Below are positions 18,363-28,969 of a stretch of 64,000 bases of DNA, in pieces. Source of the DNA: Domibacillus aminovorans (GTDB taxonomy: Bacteria; Bacillota; Bacilli; Bacillales; Domibacillaceae). Where the stretch lies: contig NZ_LQWY01000005.1 in assembly GCF_001643235.1 (NCBI RefSeq), positions 186,001 to 250,000 on the forward strand. Reading direction: 5' to 3'. The notes under the pieces are model-generated. The model worked only from the letters and a program-made list of their open reading frames with translations. It ran no database searches and had not been told where the DNA came from. A program made the position numbers and the translations under genes. How positions within the stretch are numbered: the first letter of the stretch is position 1; the number at the start of each line of letters is the position of its first letter.

Positions 18363-18720
18363 ATGAAAATCACTGATTTGTTGAAGAAGAAACAGCCGCA
18401 CCTGTTCAATCGGGTGCACCGTCTGTTCTCGCTGTGATAGCCTGTCCAACCGGGATCGCACATACTTATATGGCAGCGGATGCATTAAGGGCAAAAGCGA
18501 AAGAAAAAAATATTCATTTTAAAGTGGAAACAAATGGGTCAAGTGGTGTGGAAAATGCGCTGACAGCCGATGAAATTGCGAACGCAACAGCGATCATCGT
18601 GGCGGCGGACAAGCAAGTGGAGATGGAACGCTTTAAAGGTAAGCATGTCATTCAAGTACCGGTCGCACAAATGGGACGGTTCAACAATACGTTGAATCGT
18701 CTTTTTTATGGAAAAATGCA
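18363..18720 (+). pseudogene. fruA: fruA remnant: PTS fructose EIIABC with two large deletions
   Basis: AGGAGGG and ATG 18363 begin MKITDLLKK, the FruA EIIA start, but this frame stops at 18435. From about 18383 a different frame reads EEETAAPVQSGAP then the EIIB-fru domain (VIACPTGIAHTYMAADAL, with the phospho-accepting Cys; then KVETNGSSG and IIVAADKQVEMERFKGK) up to about 18673. Compared with B. subtilis FruA, about 145 EIIA codons and the whole membrane EIIC domain are gone. No usable start precedes the EIIB piece. The remaining bases to 18720 match nothing I recognise. Confidence 0.85.
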
Positions 18721-18765
18721 AGTGAAAAAGATAGTATTAAAAGAAAAGAGAAACGGGGAGAAAAC

Positions 18766-19572
18766 GTGGGAAACTTACATGAGAAGCGAATTGCGATTAC
18801 GGGTTCAAGAAAAATGGATGAAATGTGTACGATGGTTGAAAAAAAAGGTGGCATCCCGCTTGAGCGTCCGTTGCAGGAAACGATTAAATGCACACCGGAA
18901 GAAATGAAAGCAGCCATTGAGTCTGTTACGCAAAAAGGGACGGACTGGAGCATATTCACCACAGGAATTGGTACTAATACGTTATTTGAGGCAGCTGAAT
19001 CACTCGGATTGCTTGATGAATTAACACAAGTCATTGGAGCCTCACGTATTGCCAGTCGTGGATATAAAACGGTGCAAGCGTTGAAGAAGTATGGATTTAC
19101 ATCTGAAATTGTTGATGGGGATGGAACAAATGCTGGATTGCTTCACGCGCTTCAGGACGTTTCATTTAGCGATCATAATGTTTTTTTGCAGCTGCATGGC
19201 GAACCTGTCCCTGCTCTTGAAAATACATTGGCCGAAAAAGGAGCAGATGTATCACGCGTATTGCCCTATAAAACGACTGTTCCGAATCCAGCGATTGTCA
19301 CACAGCTTGTCGATGAGGTAATTACAGGTGAGATCGAAGCGGTGCTATTTACTGCTACCCCGCAAGTACGCGTGCTGTTTCAAGAGGCGGAAAAACGCCA
19401 TTTGTCAACTGATTTGGCAAAAGCATTTAACGAAATAGCCGTTGCTGGATCAGTTGGAAAAGTGACGACAGGTACGTTAAATGAGTATGGGATCACGCGT
19501 GTCGTCGCACCAGAGCGTGAACGGATGGGAGCATTAATTGTGGCCATCGACGAGTATTACAAAACTAACTGA
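18766..19572 (+). CDS. Uroporphyrinogen-III synthase family protein (stand-alone)
   Basis: 268-residue HemD-fold protein: IAITGSRKMDEMCTMVEKKGG at the start, then WSIFTTGIGTNTLFEA, VIGASRIASRGYKTVQALKKYG and the C-terminal LFTATPQVRVLF. The family cyclises hydroxymethylbilane to uroporphyrinogen III, but this copy is outside a hemAXCDBL cluster, so its role is open; it may be a paralogue tied to other tetrapyrroles. GTG start after GGGGAG at 18755. It follows the decayed fruA. Confidence 0.78.
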   Translation: MGNLHEKRIAITGSRKMDEMCTMVEKKGGIPLERPLQETIKCTPEEMKAAIESVTQKGTDWSIFTTGIGTNTLFEAAESLGLLDELTQVIGASRIASRGYKTVQALKKYGFTSEIVDGDGTNAGLLHALQDVSFSDHNVFLQLHGEPVPALENTLAEKGADVSRVLPYKTTVPNPAIVTQLVDEVITGEIEAVLFTATPQVRVLFQEAEKRHLSTDLAKAFNEIAVAGSVGKVTTGTLNEYGITRVVAPERERMGALIVAIDEYYKTN

Positions 19573-19654
19573 ATATTCACGGAACGGACGTTCCTTTTTT
19601 AGCCCGTGTATGGTATGATAGAATGAACGAATCGTGTTTAAAGGAGACAAAAAA

Positions 19655-20269
19655 TTGTACGAGTACATAAAAGGTACTATTTCATTCATTGGACCAGAAT
19701 ACATTGTGATTGAAAACAACGGAATTGGATACCGGCTGTTAACGCCAAATCCATTTGCATTTTCAAAATACGAACAAACGACTGTGACTGTTTATGTGTA
19801 TCATCACGTGCGGGAAGATGCGCAGCTTTTGTTTGGTTTTATGACATCGGAGGAAAAGCGGTTGTTTGAAAAGCTGATCAGCGTATCTGGCATCGGACCA
19901 AAAGGAGCGCTTGCGGTACTTGCATCAGGTGAGCCGTCACATGTAGTCGGTGCCATTGAACGGGAAGACGAACCGTATTTAATAAAGTTTCCGGGTATCG
20001 GGAAAAAAACAGCACGCCAGATGATTCTTGATTTAAAAGGGAAACTGGATGGTGTGACAAGTGATACGCTTTCAGGTTTATTTCAGCCTGAAAAAGAAGC
20101 GGTTACCGTGGCGTCCGGTAATATAGAGTTGGAAGAAGCGCTTCTCGCACTGGAAGCACTCGGCTATTCTGCACGGGAAATTAACCGTATTTCCGCACGC
20201 CTTAAAAAAGAAGAGGCCATGCCAACGGATGAATACATTCGAAAAGGGCTGCAGATGCTGCTTGGATAA
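19655..20269 (+). CDS. ruvA: Holliday junction branch migration protein RuvA
   Basis: 204 residues. N-terminal OB fold (YEYIKGTISFIGPEYIVIENNGIGY), two helix-hairpin-helix motifs (VSGIGPKGALAVL and FPGIGKKTARQMILDLKGKL) and a C-terminal domain that contacts RuvB. It grips the four-way junction as a tetramer. TTG start at 19655 lies eight bases after AAAGGAG; an in-frame GTG at 19634 lies upstream of that site. 18 bases before ruvB. Confidence 0.96.
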   Translation: MYEYIKGTISFIGPEYIVIENNGIGYRLLTPNPFAFSKYEQTTVTVYVYHHVREDAQLLFGFMTSEEKRLFEKLISVSGIGPKGALAVLASGEPSHVVGAIEREDEPYLIKFPGIGKKTARQMILDLKGKLDGVTSDTLSGLFQPEKEAVTVASGNIELEEALLALEALGYSAREINRISARLKKEEAMPTDEYIRKGLQMLLG

Positions 20270-20287
20270 AAAGGGGGTTCTTTCCAT

Positions 20288-21295
20288 ATGATAGGGGATA
20301 ATCGTGTACTCTCAGGTGATGCCGGAGCTGATGAACGGTTTGAAGAACAGTCGCTCCGTCCGCAGACACTGAATCAATATATCGGACAGGATCAAGTGAA
20401 ACAAAACTTGTCCATTTTTATCGAAGCTGCTTTAAAGAGAGAAGAAACACTGGATCACGTGTTATTATACGGACCGCCGGGACTTGGAAAAACGACGATG
20501 GCTGCCGTCATCGCGAACGAAATGGGTGCTGGATTTAGAACAACATCGGGACCTGCGATTGAACGACCAGGGGATCTAGCGGCTGTATTAACAGCTCTTG
20601 CACCAGGCGATGTACTGTTTATTGATGAAATTCATCGCCTGCCGCGCTCAATAGAAGAAGTGCTGTATCCGGCGATGGAAGATTTTTGTCTTGATATTGT
20701 GATTGGCAAAGGACCGGAAGCACGCTCTGTTCGCCTTGATTTGCCGCCGTTTACGCTTATCGGTGCAACGACGCGTGCAGGTGCCCTGTCTGCACCGCTT
20801 AGGGATCGGTTTGGCGTTCATTCAAGGCTCGAATATTACACGACGGAACAGCTGACAGATGTTGTGCTGCGGACAGCTGATATATTTGGAACAACGATCG
20901 AAGCAGAAGGAGCAGAAGAGCTGGCACGCCGCTCACGAGGTACGCCGCGAATAGCGAACCGTTTATTAAAACGTGTACGTGACTATGCGGAAGTACGCGG
21001 TGATGGGAATATTACGCTTGAAAAAGCAAATGAAGCACTTGAGCTGCTGCAAGTCGACCGGCTCGGCCTTGATCATATTGACCATAAACTGCTCACGACC
21101 ATTCTTAGCCGTTTTAAAGGTGGTCCAGTCGGGCTTGATACACTTGCGGCAAGCATCGGTGAAGAGTCAACGACGATTGAAGATGTGTATGAACCGTATT
21201 TATTACAAATTGGCTTTTTACAAAGAACACCGCGTGGGCGCGCTGCGCTGCCGGCTGCCTATGAACATTTTCATATGGAGATACCGGCACAATGA
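20288..21295 (+). CDS. ruvB: Holliday junction DNA helicase RuvB
   Basis: 335-residue AAA+ ATPase that drives branch migration on RuvA-bound junctions. Walker [10 protein letters not shown] (about 62-70), Walker B LFIDEIH (about 112-118), sensor GATTRAG, and a C-terminal winged helix ([18 protein letters not shown]). Length matches the family. AAAGGGGG precedes the ATG. Its stop overlaps the next ORF by four bases. Confidence 0.98.
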   Translation: MIGDNRVLSGDAGADERFEEQSLRPQTLNQYIGQDQVKQNLSIFIEAALKREETLDHVLLYGPPGLGKTTMAAVIANEMGAGFRTTSGPAIERPGDLAAVLTALAPGDVLFIDEIHRLPRSIEEVLYPAMEDFCLDIVIGKGPEARSVRLDLPPFTLIGATTRAGALSAPLRDRFGVHSRLEYYTTEQLTDVVLRTADIFGTTIEAEGAEELARRSRGTPRIANRLLKRVRDYAEVRGDGNITLEKANEALELLQVDRLGLDHIDHKLLTTILSRFKGGPVGLDTLAASIGEESTTIEDVYEPYLLQIGFLQRTPRGRAALPAAYEHFHMEIPAQ

Positions 21296-21498
21296 CTGGA
21301 TTGGGTAAACTATTCATGATCATTGGAGCCGTTCTGCTTGTCATCGGCATTTTGATGCAGTTTACAAAGCTTGGCCGGCTTCCCGGCGATATTATCATGA
21401 AAAAAGAAAATGCGACTATTTACTTTCCGATTGTCACATCGATTGTTGCAAGCATTGTGCTGTCGCTTATTTTTTATCTAGTTGGAAAATGGAAATAA
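21292..21498 (+). CDS. DUF2905 small membrane protein
   Basis: 68 residues with two hydrophobic segments (about 5-22 and 46-63) flanking a conserved [15 protein letters not shown] hairpin, the DUF2905 signature. Function unknown. It overlaps the ruvB stop by four bases and reaches into the queA ribosome binding region, so it is part of the ruvAB-queA-tgt unit, a common Bacillales position for this family. Confidence 0.85.
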   Translation: MTGLGKLFMIIGAVLLVIGILMQFTKLGRLPGDIIMKKENATIYFPIVTSIVASIVLSLIFYLVGKWK

Positions 21499-21512
21499 TT
21501 AGAGGTGTGAAC

Positions 21513-23697
<2,185 letters not shown>

Positions 23698-23732
23698 CGT
23701 CTTCTGTTTTTGGAAAGGAGTGAAAAAAGAAT

Positions 23733-24002
23733 ATGAATCAATTATCACAGTTTTTACCATTAATTGTTATGTTTGCACTGTTTTATTTCCTGTTGATCCG
23801 TCCACAGCGAAAACGCCAGCGTCAAGTGTCAGAAATGCAAAACAACCTGCAAAAGGGAGATAAAATCGTCACGATTGGTGGACTTCACGGTAGGATCGAA
23901 TCCTCTGATGAAAAAACGATCACGATCGTATGCGGCGATGGTACACGCTTAACGTATGACCGCGCATCTATACGTGAAATTGTCGATAAAGGCACCATTT
24001 AA
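23733..24002 (+). CDS. yajC: Preprotein translocase subunit YajC
   Basis: 89 residues: one N-terminal membrane helix (about 6-22), the PQRKRQRQ basic stretch right after it and a small soluble domain (KGDKIVTIGGLHGRIES). It associates with SecDF at the translocon. AAAGGAGTG precedes the ATG. Last gene of ruvAB-queA-tgt-yajC, ending at a shared terminator; secDF is two kilobases downstream. Confidence 0.95.
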   Translation: MNQLSQFLPLIVMFALFYFLLIRPQRKRQRQVSEMQNNLQKGDKIVTIGGLHGRIESSDEKTITIVCGDGTRLTYDRASIREIVDKGTI

Positions 24003-24005
24003 TCA

Positions 24006-24046
24006 AAAAACAGCCTCCAGAGCTATTACTTCTGGAGGCTGTTTTT
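24006..24046. terminator. Bidirectional terminator between yajC and spoVB
   Basis: A 16-base perfect stem with a nine-base loop; A-rich at one side and T-rich at the other, serving both convergent genes. Confidence 0.92.
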
Positions 24047-24047
24047 G

Positions 24048-25562
24048 TTAAGAACGCCAGAACAGCAGTGTAGATATATCTTTTTTCTTGAAAATACCAA
24101 GAGCAGCCGCGCCGAATAAATACATAATGAAACAAAAGAGGATGCCGCTTAAAAGATGGGGAACGGGTGTTGTATATAAAAATGGCATAACTGCGTCCAT
24201 TGCAAGATATGTAAAGACAACAAGGAGCATCATTTTTATATAAAGACCGTATTGCAATTTCATCGGAACGGCTTTTAGCATGGATGCTGTATGAAGAAGT
24301 GTGACGAGCACGATACTTGATGCAATTCCGATGGCGGCGCCGGTAATGCCAAACTGGGGCTCCTTAGCGAATAAAAAGATGACGCATAGTTTTACAGCAT
24401 TACCGAAAAAGCTGTTCATCATCGCAGCACGGGACAAATTTAATGCTTGCAGGACAGCTTGCAGAGGTCCTTGGCAGTAATATAAAAGGAAAAACGGTGC
24501 CATAAGTTGAATTAAATCGGCTCCTTTTTCGGTATGATACATAATGGACATGAGCGGTTTTGAAAATAAAAACAGAACAATCACCGCGAAGCCGCCTGAA
24601 AAAAAACAAAACCGAATGGATTCATTAATACGCCAGGCAATCGCGCTGTACTTTTTTTTACTGAATGATTCACTAATATCCGGTACGAGTGAAGAAGATA
24701 GTGCAAGTGTTAAAAAAGACGGCAAAAACATAAGTGGGAGTGCATAGCCGGTTAACACACCATATTCCTTCATTGCAGCGCCTGCTGTCAGTCCGGCAAT
24801 GGCTAAACTTTTGACGACAACGATCGGTTCTAAAAACCAAGCACCAGATCCGATCAGCCGGCTGCCAACTGCCGGCAGAGCGGTTTCAGCTAGTTCGTTG
24901 GTCAACTGACGATTTGTTCTTTTTCCAGGCCATTTGCGCAGCTTTCGCCAATCTGAACGAAAAGCCCCAAGTAAATAAAGAAGTGAAGCGAGTTCACCGG
25001 CAGAAGCAGCGGCCATCGCGCCGGCGGCCGCATATTCAATCCCGTATGGCAGGAGCATGCGTCCGGAGACGATAATGAGCGCAATCCGCACGATCTGCTC
25101 TATCAGTTGTGATAGTGCGGCGGGTTTCATATTCATTACACCGTGAAAATAACCACGCAAAATCGATGAAATGGCAATGATCGGAATAGATGGTGCAATC
25201 GCATAAAGAGGAAAAACAGCACGTTTGTCATGAAAAAGCGTTTCAGCAAGATATGGTGCAAGCAAGCAAAGAAGCGGTGTGAAAATGCATGCAAGCGATA
25301 AGGTGAAAAAAAGGGAACTCATTAAAATGTGTTTTCGCTGTTGATCATTTTCAGCAGCCGCAACACTTCTTGTGACAGCAATAGGCAATCCAAATTGGAC
25401 AGCTGTGACGGTTAAAATAAATGCGGGAAATACGGCCATATACAGACCGATCCCTTCTTCGCCAATTAAACGGGCAATGATCATTCTGTTCACGAAACCG
25501 AGTATTTTTACGAGGAAAATGGCCCCTGCCAGCCACATCGTTCCTTTTATAAATGATGACAA
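24048..25562 (-). CDS. spoVB: Stage V sporulation protein B, MurJ/MOP flippase family
   Basis: 504-residue polytopic membrane protein of the MOP exporter superfamily, with about 14 hydrophobic segments; it is needed for spore cortex synthesis, probably as a lipid-linked precursor flippase. N-terminal signature GTMWLAGAIFLVKILGFVNR and the segment EEGIGLYMAVFP. TTG at 25562 follows AAAGGCGGTGG and gives a length near B. subtilis SpoVB (518); the longer upstream reading has no supporting site. Divergent from comN. Confidence 0.92.
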   Translation of the reverse strand: MSSFIKGTMWLAGAIFLVKILGFVNRMIIARLIGEEGIGLYMAVFPAFILTVTAVQFGLPIAVTRSVAAAENDQQRKHILMSSLFFTLSLACIFTPLLCLLAPYLAETLFHDKRAVFPLYAIAPSIPIIAISSILRGYFHGVMNMKPAALSQLIEQIVRIALIIVSGRMLLPYGIEYAAAGAMAAASAGELASLLYLLGAFRSDWRKLRKWPGKRTNRQLTNELAETALPAVGSRLIGSGAWFLEPIVVVKSLAIAGLTAGAAMKEYGVLTGYALPLMFLPSFLTLALSSSLVPDISESFSKKKYSAIAWRINESIRFCFFSGGFAVIVLFLFSKPLMSIMYHTEKGADLIQLMAPFFLLYYCQGPLQAVLQALNLSRAAMMNSFFGNAVKLCVIFLFAKEPQFGITGAAIGIASSIVLVTLLHTASMLKAVPMKLQYGLYIKMMLLVVFTYLAMDAVMPFLYTTPVPHLLSGILFCFIMYLFGAAALGIFKKKDISTLLFWRS

Positions 25563-25660
25563 TGTGCCACCGCCTTTTCTGAAAAAGTAATTGTAAAGAA
25601 AATATTGTATAATGAGATATATGTACAAAGAGGGACGAGCATGACAGGGGGACACGATTG

Positions 25661-25975
25661 ATGGACAAACATCCGTATGACACATATTACCGAAAACTTT
25701 TACCTGCATTGGTTAGTAAAGTGGAAGAATTTAAGCTATTTGAATATCATACAGTCAGTATTCAAACGCTCTGGCATTATTTAACGAAAAAGAAATGGAA
25801 AGTCGTACAGGAAGAACCGGCAGTCTCCAAATTGGTCTCAGATGTATTATCCGTGAAGCCAGGTGATTATATGAGTTTCACACAAGTAAGTGCTTACAAA
25901 TCACCAGAATGGGGTACGCCGCTTTCAGATGAAGAAATGACGAAATTATTTGAACCGCGTAAAAATAGTGAGTAA
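25661..25975 (+). CDS. comN: Post-transcriptional regulator ComN
   Basis: 104-residue protein of the ComN (YrzD) family, which in B. subtilis affects comE mRNA and localises to poles with DivIVA. The conserved block is KVEEFKLFEY and the tail carries a PxDYM-type KPGDYMSFTQV. Its place between spoVB (divergent) and secDF matches B. subtilis. ATG 25661 is nine bases after AGGGGG; a TTG at 25658 is also possible. Confidence 0.8.
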   Translation: MDKHPYDTYYRKLLPALVSKVEEFKLFEYHTVSIQTLWHYLTKKKWKVVQEEPAVSKLVSDVLSVKPGDYMSFTQVSAYKSPEWGTPLSDEEMTKLFEPRKNSE

Positions 25976-25976
25976 A

Positions 25977-26005
25977 TTGACAGTCTCTTTTATCTCATTC
26001 ATAAT
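25977..26005 (+). promoter_or_regulatory. Sigma-A promoter upstream of secDF
   Basis: TTGACA (25977-25982), exact 17-base spacer, CATAAT (26000-26005). It begins right after the comN stop and reads into a terminator-like hairpin before secDF. Confidence 0.75.
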
Positions 26006-26018
26006 GAATTGTGCTGAT

Positions 26019-26049
26019 GAATTCTGGTGTTCGTTACCGGAATTTTTTT
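26019..26049 (+). terminator. Terminator-like hairpin in the secDF leader
   Basis: Nine-base stem AATTCTGGT/ACCGGAATT (one T-G pair) with a seven-base loop, then seven T. It lies between a good promoter and the secDF ribosome binding site, so it could end comN transcripts or attenuate secDF. Confidence 0.65.
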
Positions 26050-26091
26050 AATCAATTATATTTTTACATAAATTAAGGAGTGGGAATTGAC

Positions 26092-28356
26092 ATGGTAAAG
26101 CGGAGCCGGATCGTTGCATTTCTCCTCGTTGTGCTCGTCTTGTTTGGCACGATGAGTGGGACAGCGAACGATATCGTCAAAAATATTAAACTCGGTCTGG
26201 ATTTGCAGGGCGGGTTTGAAGTATTGTATGAAGTACAACCTGCGAAAGAGGGACAGAAAATAACCGAGAGTGTTGTTTCTGACACATCAGAAGCGCTTGA
26301 TCAACGAATCAATGTACTCGGAGTAAGTGAGCCGAGCATTCAAGTGGAAAATGGAAATCGAATTCGTGTTCAGCTCGCGGGTGTGGAAGATCAGGAAGAG
26401 GCCCGCAGTATTCTTTCTACACAGGCGAATCTTTCATTTCGTGATGTGAATGACAAATTGATGCTGGATGGAAGTGATTTAGTAGAAGGAGGGGCTGATC
26501 AATCTTTTACTCAAACTGGCCAGCCTAACATTGTACTGCAGTTAAAAGATAGCAACAAGTTCAAAAAGGTAACAGAAGAAATTTTAGCGAAAGCTCCAAA
26601 TAATCAGCTTGTAATCTGGCTTGATTTTGAAGAGGGAGTCGACTCATACGCATCGGAAATTCAAAAAGAAAATCCGAAATTTTTATCCAATCCTAATGTG
26701 AACGAAGTATTGAGTTCTGACCAAGTTACGATCGAAGGAAGTTACACTGTTGAAGAAGCCCAATCTCTTGCTGATTTATTGAATGCGGGCGCCCTTCCAG
26801 TAAAACTGAATGAAATTTATTCGACATCTGTTGGTGCTCAGTTCGGTGAACAGGCGCTTGATCAAACGGTCTTTGCCGGTATTGTAGGGGTAGCGATCAT
26901 TTTCTTATTTATGCTGTTGTATTATCGCATACCTGGTGCCGTCGCTATTGTGACGTTATCTGTCTATATTTACCTTGTTCTTCTTATCTTTGATTTAATG
27001 AATGGTGTGTTAACATTACCTGGTATTGCCGCGCTTATTCTCGGTGTCGGGATGGCTGTCGATGCGAATATTATCACATATGAGCGGATTCGAGAAGAAT
27101 TAAAAATTGGCCGTTCGGTGAAAGCTGCCTTCCATACGGGCAGCCAAAATGCATTTTTAACGATTCTCGATGCGAACGTGACGACACTCCTTGCTGGCGG
27201 CGTACTTTTTTACTTCGGGACAAGCTCAGTTAAAGGATTTGCGACAGTTCTTATTATTAGTATTTTAATGAGTTTCATTACCGCTGTATGGGGATCGCGT
27301 CTACTTTTGGGCCTCCTTGTGAACAGCAACTGGCTGAAAGATAAACCGGGACTATTTGGGGTGAAGAAATCAAATATTCACTCGATTAGCGAAGGATATG
27401 ATGCGCTCGATTTGCCGACGCGCTTCGATAAAATTGATTTTGTTAAACCGCATAAAAAATTGTTTGCAGCTTCCGCTATTGCCATCATTGCTGGGATGAT
27501 TGTGCTCGGTATTTTCCGTTTGAATCTAGGGATTGATTTCTCAAGCGGATCGCGAATGGAATTGCTTTCAAATAAGCCGTTGACTGAACAGGTGGTCGAA
27601 GCGGAACTCGATAAGCTCGGTTTTGTAGCAGAAAAAATTACGATTGGCGGCGAAGATGAAAATATTGCTTCCGCTCGATTTAAAGAAACGTTGTCGCAAG
27701 ATGACATCGCGAAAGTGAAAGCAGCCCTCGGTAAGACATTCGGGGCCGATCCAAATGTAAGTACCGTTTCACCTATTGTCGGAAAAGAACTGGCGAAAAA
27801 TGCTATAATGGCACTTGCGATTGCAGCAGTCGGGATTATTTTATATGTTGCTGTACGCTTCGAAATTTACATGGGTGTAGCCGCGGTCCTCGCGCTCTTG
27901 CATGATGTGTTTTTCATCATCGCTTTCTTTAGCATAACGCGTCTTGAAGTAGATATTACATTTATTGCGGCCGTCTTGACGATTGTCGGTTATTCGATCA
28001 ATGATACGATCGTGACATTTGACCGTATGCGTGAAAATATGGCGAAGAAGCGGAGAATTAAAACACCAGAAGAATTGGATGAGATTGTAAACAAAAGTTT
28101 ACGTCAAACGTTGACACGTTCTATAAACACGGTCTTAACCGTTGTCATTGCCGTTATCGCGCTTATTATGTTCGGCAGCCCATCTATTTTGAACTTCTCG
28201 ATAGCCCTGCTTGTCGGCTTAATCGGTGGTGCGTATTCATCCATCTTTATAGCTGCTCAATTGTGGCTCATCTGGAAAAAGAAAGAATTGAAGAAAAAAG
28301 GAACGCTTATTACGTATAAAGAAAAAAATACGAATAAAGATGAACTTCAAGTGTAA
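26092..28356 (+). CDS. secDF: Protein translocase SecDF, fused
   Basis: 754-residue fusion of SecD and SecF, as in B. subtilis, that uses proton motive force to pull exported proteins. SecD half: first membrane helix, the LGLDLQGGFEVLYEV signature, a large outside domain, then a helix cluster with LGVGMAVDANIITYERIREEL. SecF half begins after about 440, with NLGIDFSSGSRMEL and IVGYSINDTIVTFDRMREN. ATG 26092 is preferred to GTG 26080, which touches AAGGAG. A terminator follows. Confidence 0.97.
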   Translation: MVKRSRIVAFLLVVLVLFGTMSGTANDIVKNIKLGLDLQGGFEVLYEVQPAKEGQKITESVVSDTSEALDQRINVLGVSEPSIQVENGNRIRVQLAGVEDQEEARSILSTQANLSFRDVNDKLMLDGSDLVEGGADQSFTQTGQPNIVLQLKDSNKFKKVTEEILAKAPNNQLVIWLDFEEGVDSYASEIQKENPKFLSNPNVNEVLSSDQVTIEGSYTVEEAQSLADLLNAGALPVKLNEIYSTSVGAQFGEQALDQTVFAGIVGVAIIFLFMLLYYRIPGAVAIVTLSVYIYLVLLIFDLMNGVLTLPGIAALILGVGMAVDANIITYERIREELKIGRSVKAAFHTGSQNAFLTILDANVTTLLAGGVLFYFGTSSVKGFATVLIISILMSFITAVWGSRLLLGLLVNSNWLKDKPGLFGVKKSNIHSISEGYDALDLPTRFDKIDFVKPHKKLFAASAIAIIAGMIVLGIFRLNLGIDFSSGSRMELLSNKPLTEQVVEAELDKLGFVAEKITIGGEDENIASARFKETLSQDDIAKVKAALGKTFGADPNVSTVSPIVGKELAKNAIMALAIAAVGIILYVAVRFEIYMGVAAVLALLHDVFFIIAFFSITRLEVDITFIAAVLTIVGYSINDTIVTFDRMRENMAKKRRIKTPEELDEIVNKSLRQTLTRSINTVLTVVIAVIALIMFGSPSILNFSIALLVGLIGGAYSSIFIAAQLWLIWKKKELKKKGTLITYKEKNTNKDELQV

Positions 28357-28359
28357 GTA

Positions 28360-28394
28360 AAAAGCGAGGGAGATTAACTGCCCTCGCTTTTTTT
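28360..28394 (+). terminator. Terminator after secDF
   Basis: Stem AAAAGCGAGGG/CCCTCGCTTTT with a ten-base loop and a seven-T run. Confidence 0.9.
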
Positions 28395-28529
28395 ATGTGA
28401 ACAAATCGTTCATTTGAATCGATTTTTCCGAATATGATACTTGCTTTCTTTATTTCAAAAAGAAAGCAGTTGTTATGTTTTAAATGCATGTAAAATAGGG
28501 AAAAGAAAGGCAGGTGAGGAGGGGAAAAG

Positions 28530-28862
28530 ATGAAAACTCAAACAACATTTATTTTCGGATTAATTTTTGCACTCGCTATTGCTATTTTTGCTGTTATTAA
28601 TGTGGATTCTGTCACAGTGAACTATTTATTTGGTCAGGCGCAGTGGCCGCTTATTCTTGTTATTTTATTTGCTGTTTTAATGGGTGGCCTTGCGATATTT
28701 ATGTTCAGCTTGTTCCGGACGATGGCATTAAAACGTCAAAATAAAGAGATCATCCGTCAAAATGAGCGGTTGAAAAAAGAAATGCATGAATTAAAGCTAG
28801 AGCACCGTAAAATGGATTTTCCTGAAGCGAATTCAACTCGGTTAATCCCGGACGGTGAATAA
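28530..28862 (+). CDS. LapA-domain (DUF1049) membrane protein, YrvD-like
   Basis: 110 residues with two membrane segments (about 7-26 and 39-63) and a charged C-terminal helix likely to form a coiled coil (about 68-95, Glu/Lys/Arg-rich). This is the LapA/DUF1049 layout seen in B. subtilis YrvD; the function in Gram-positives is unknown. GGTGAGGAGGGG site before the ATG. It stands between two terminators as a single gene. The 170 bases upstream hold an AT-rich hairpin (GCTTTCTTT near 28443) but no clear promoter. Confidence 0.82.
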   Translation: MKTQTTFIFGLIFALAIAIFAVINVDSVTVNYLFGQAQWPLILVILFAVLMGGLAIFMFSLFRTMALKRQNKEIIRQNERLKKEMHELKLEHRKMDFPEANSTRLIPDGE

Positions 28863-28863
28863 T

Positions 28864-28910
28864 AAACCGGTGTCAAGACGAATGAAAATCCGTTTTGACA
28901 CCGGTTTTTT
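28864..28910 (+). terminator. Terminator after the LapA-domain gene
   Basis: A 17-base stem from AAACCGGTGTCAAGACG with one G-U pair, ten-base loop, six T. Confidence 0.92.
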
Positions 28911-28917
28911 CTCGTTG

Positions 28918-28946
28918 TTGTCAATTGGGGAAGTGCGCCGTATAAT
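28918..28946 (+). promoter_or_regulatory. Sigma-A promoter for recJ
   Basis: TTGTCA (28918-28923), 17-base spacer, TATAAT (28941-28946), 24 bases before the recJ start. Confidence 0.8.
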
Positions 28947-28969
28947 GAGAGGGTTATGGGGTGAAATTT

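Noticed and set aside
18434-18907. 157-codon frame joining the EIIB fragment to sequence inside the HemD-like gene
   Set aside because: It starts without a ribosome binding site and its second half is out of frame with the well-supported HemD-like gene; treated as a fruA remnant.
25590-25622. TATAAT at about 25608 as a comN promoter, and TATACAAT on the minus strand as a sigma-E promoter for spoVB
   Set aside because: No acceptable -35 element at the proper distance was found for either; left unannotated.
25563-25709. Longer spoVB start about 49 codons upstream
   Set aside because: The added residues run through the divergent comN start region and lack a ribosome binding site; TTG 25562 has AAAGGCGGTGG.
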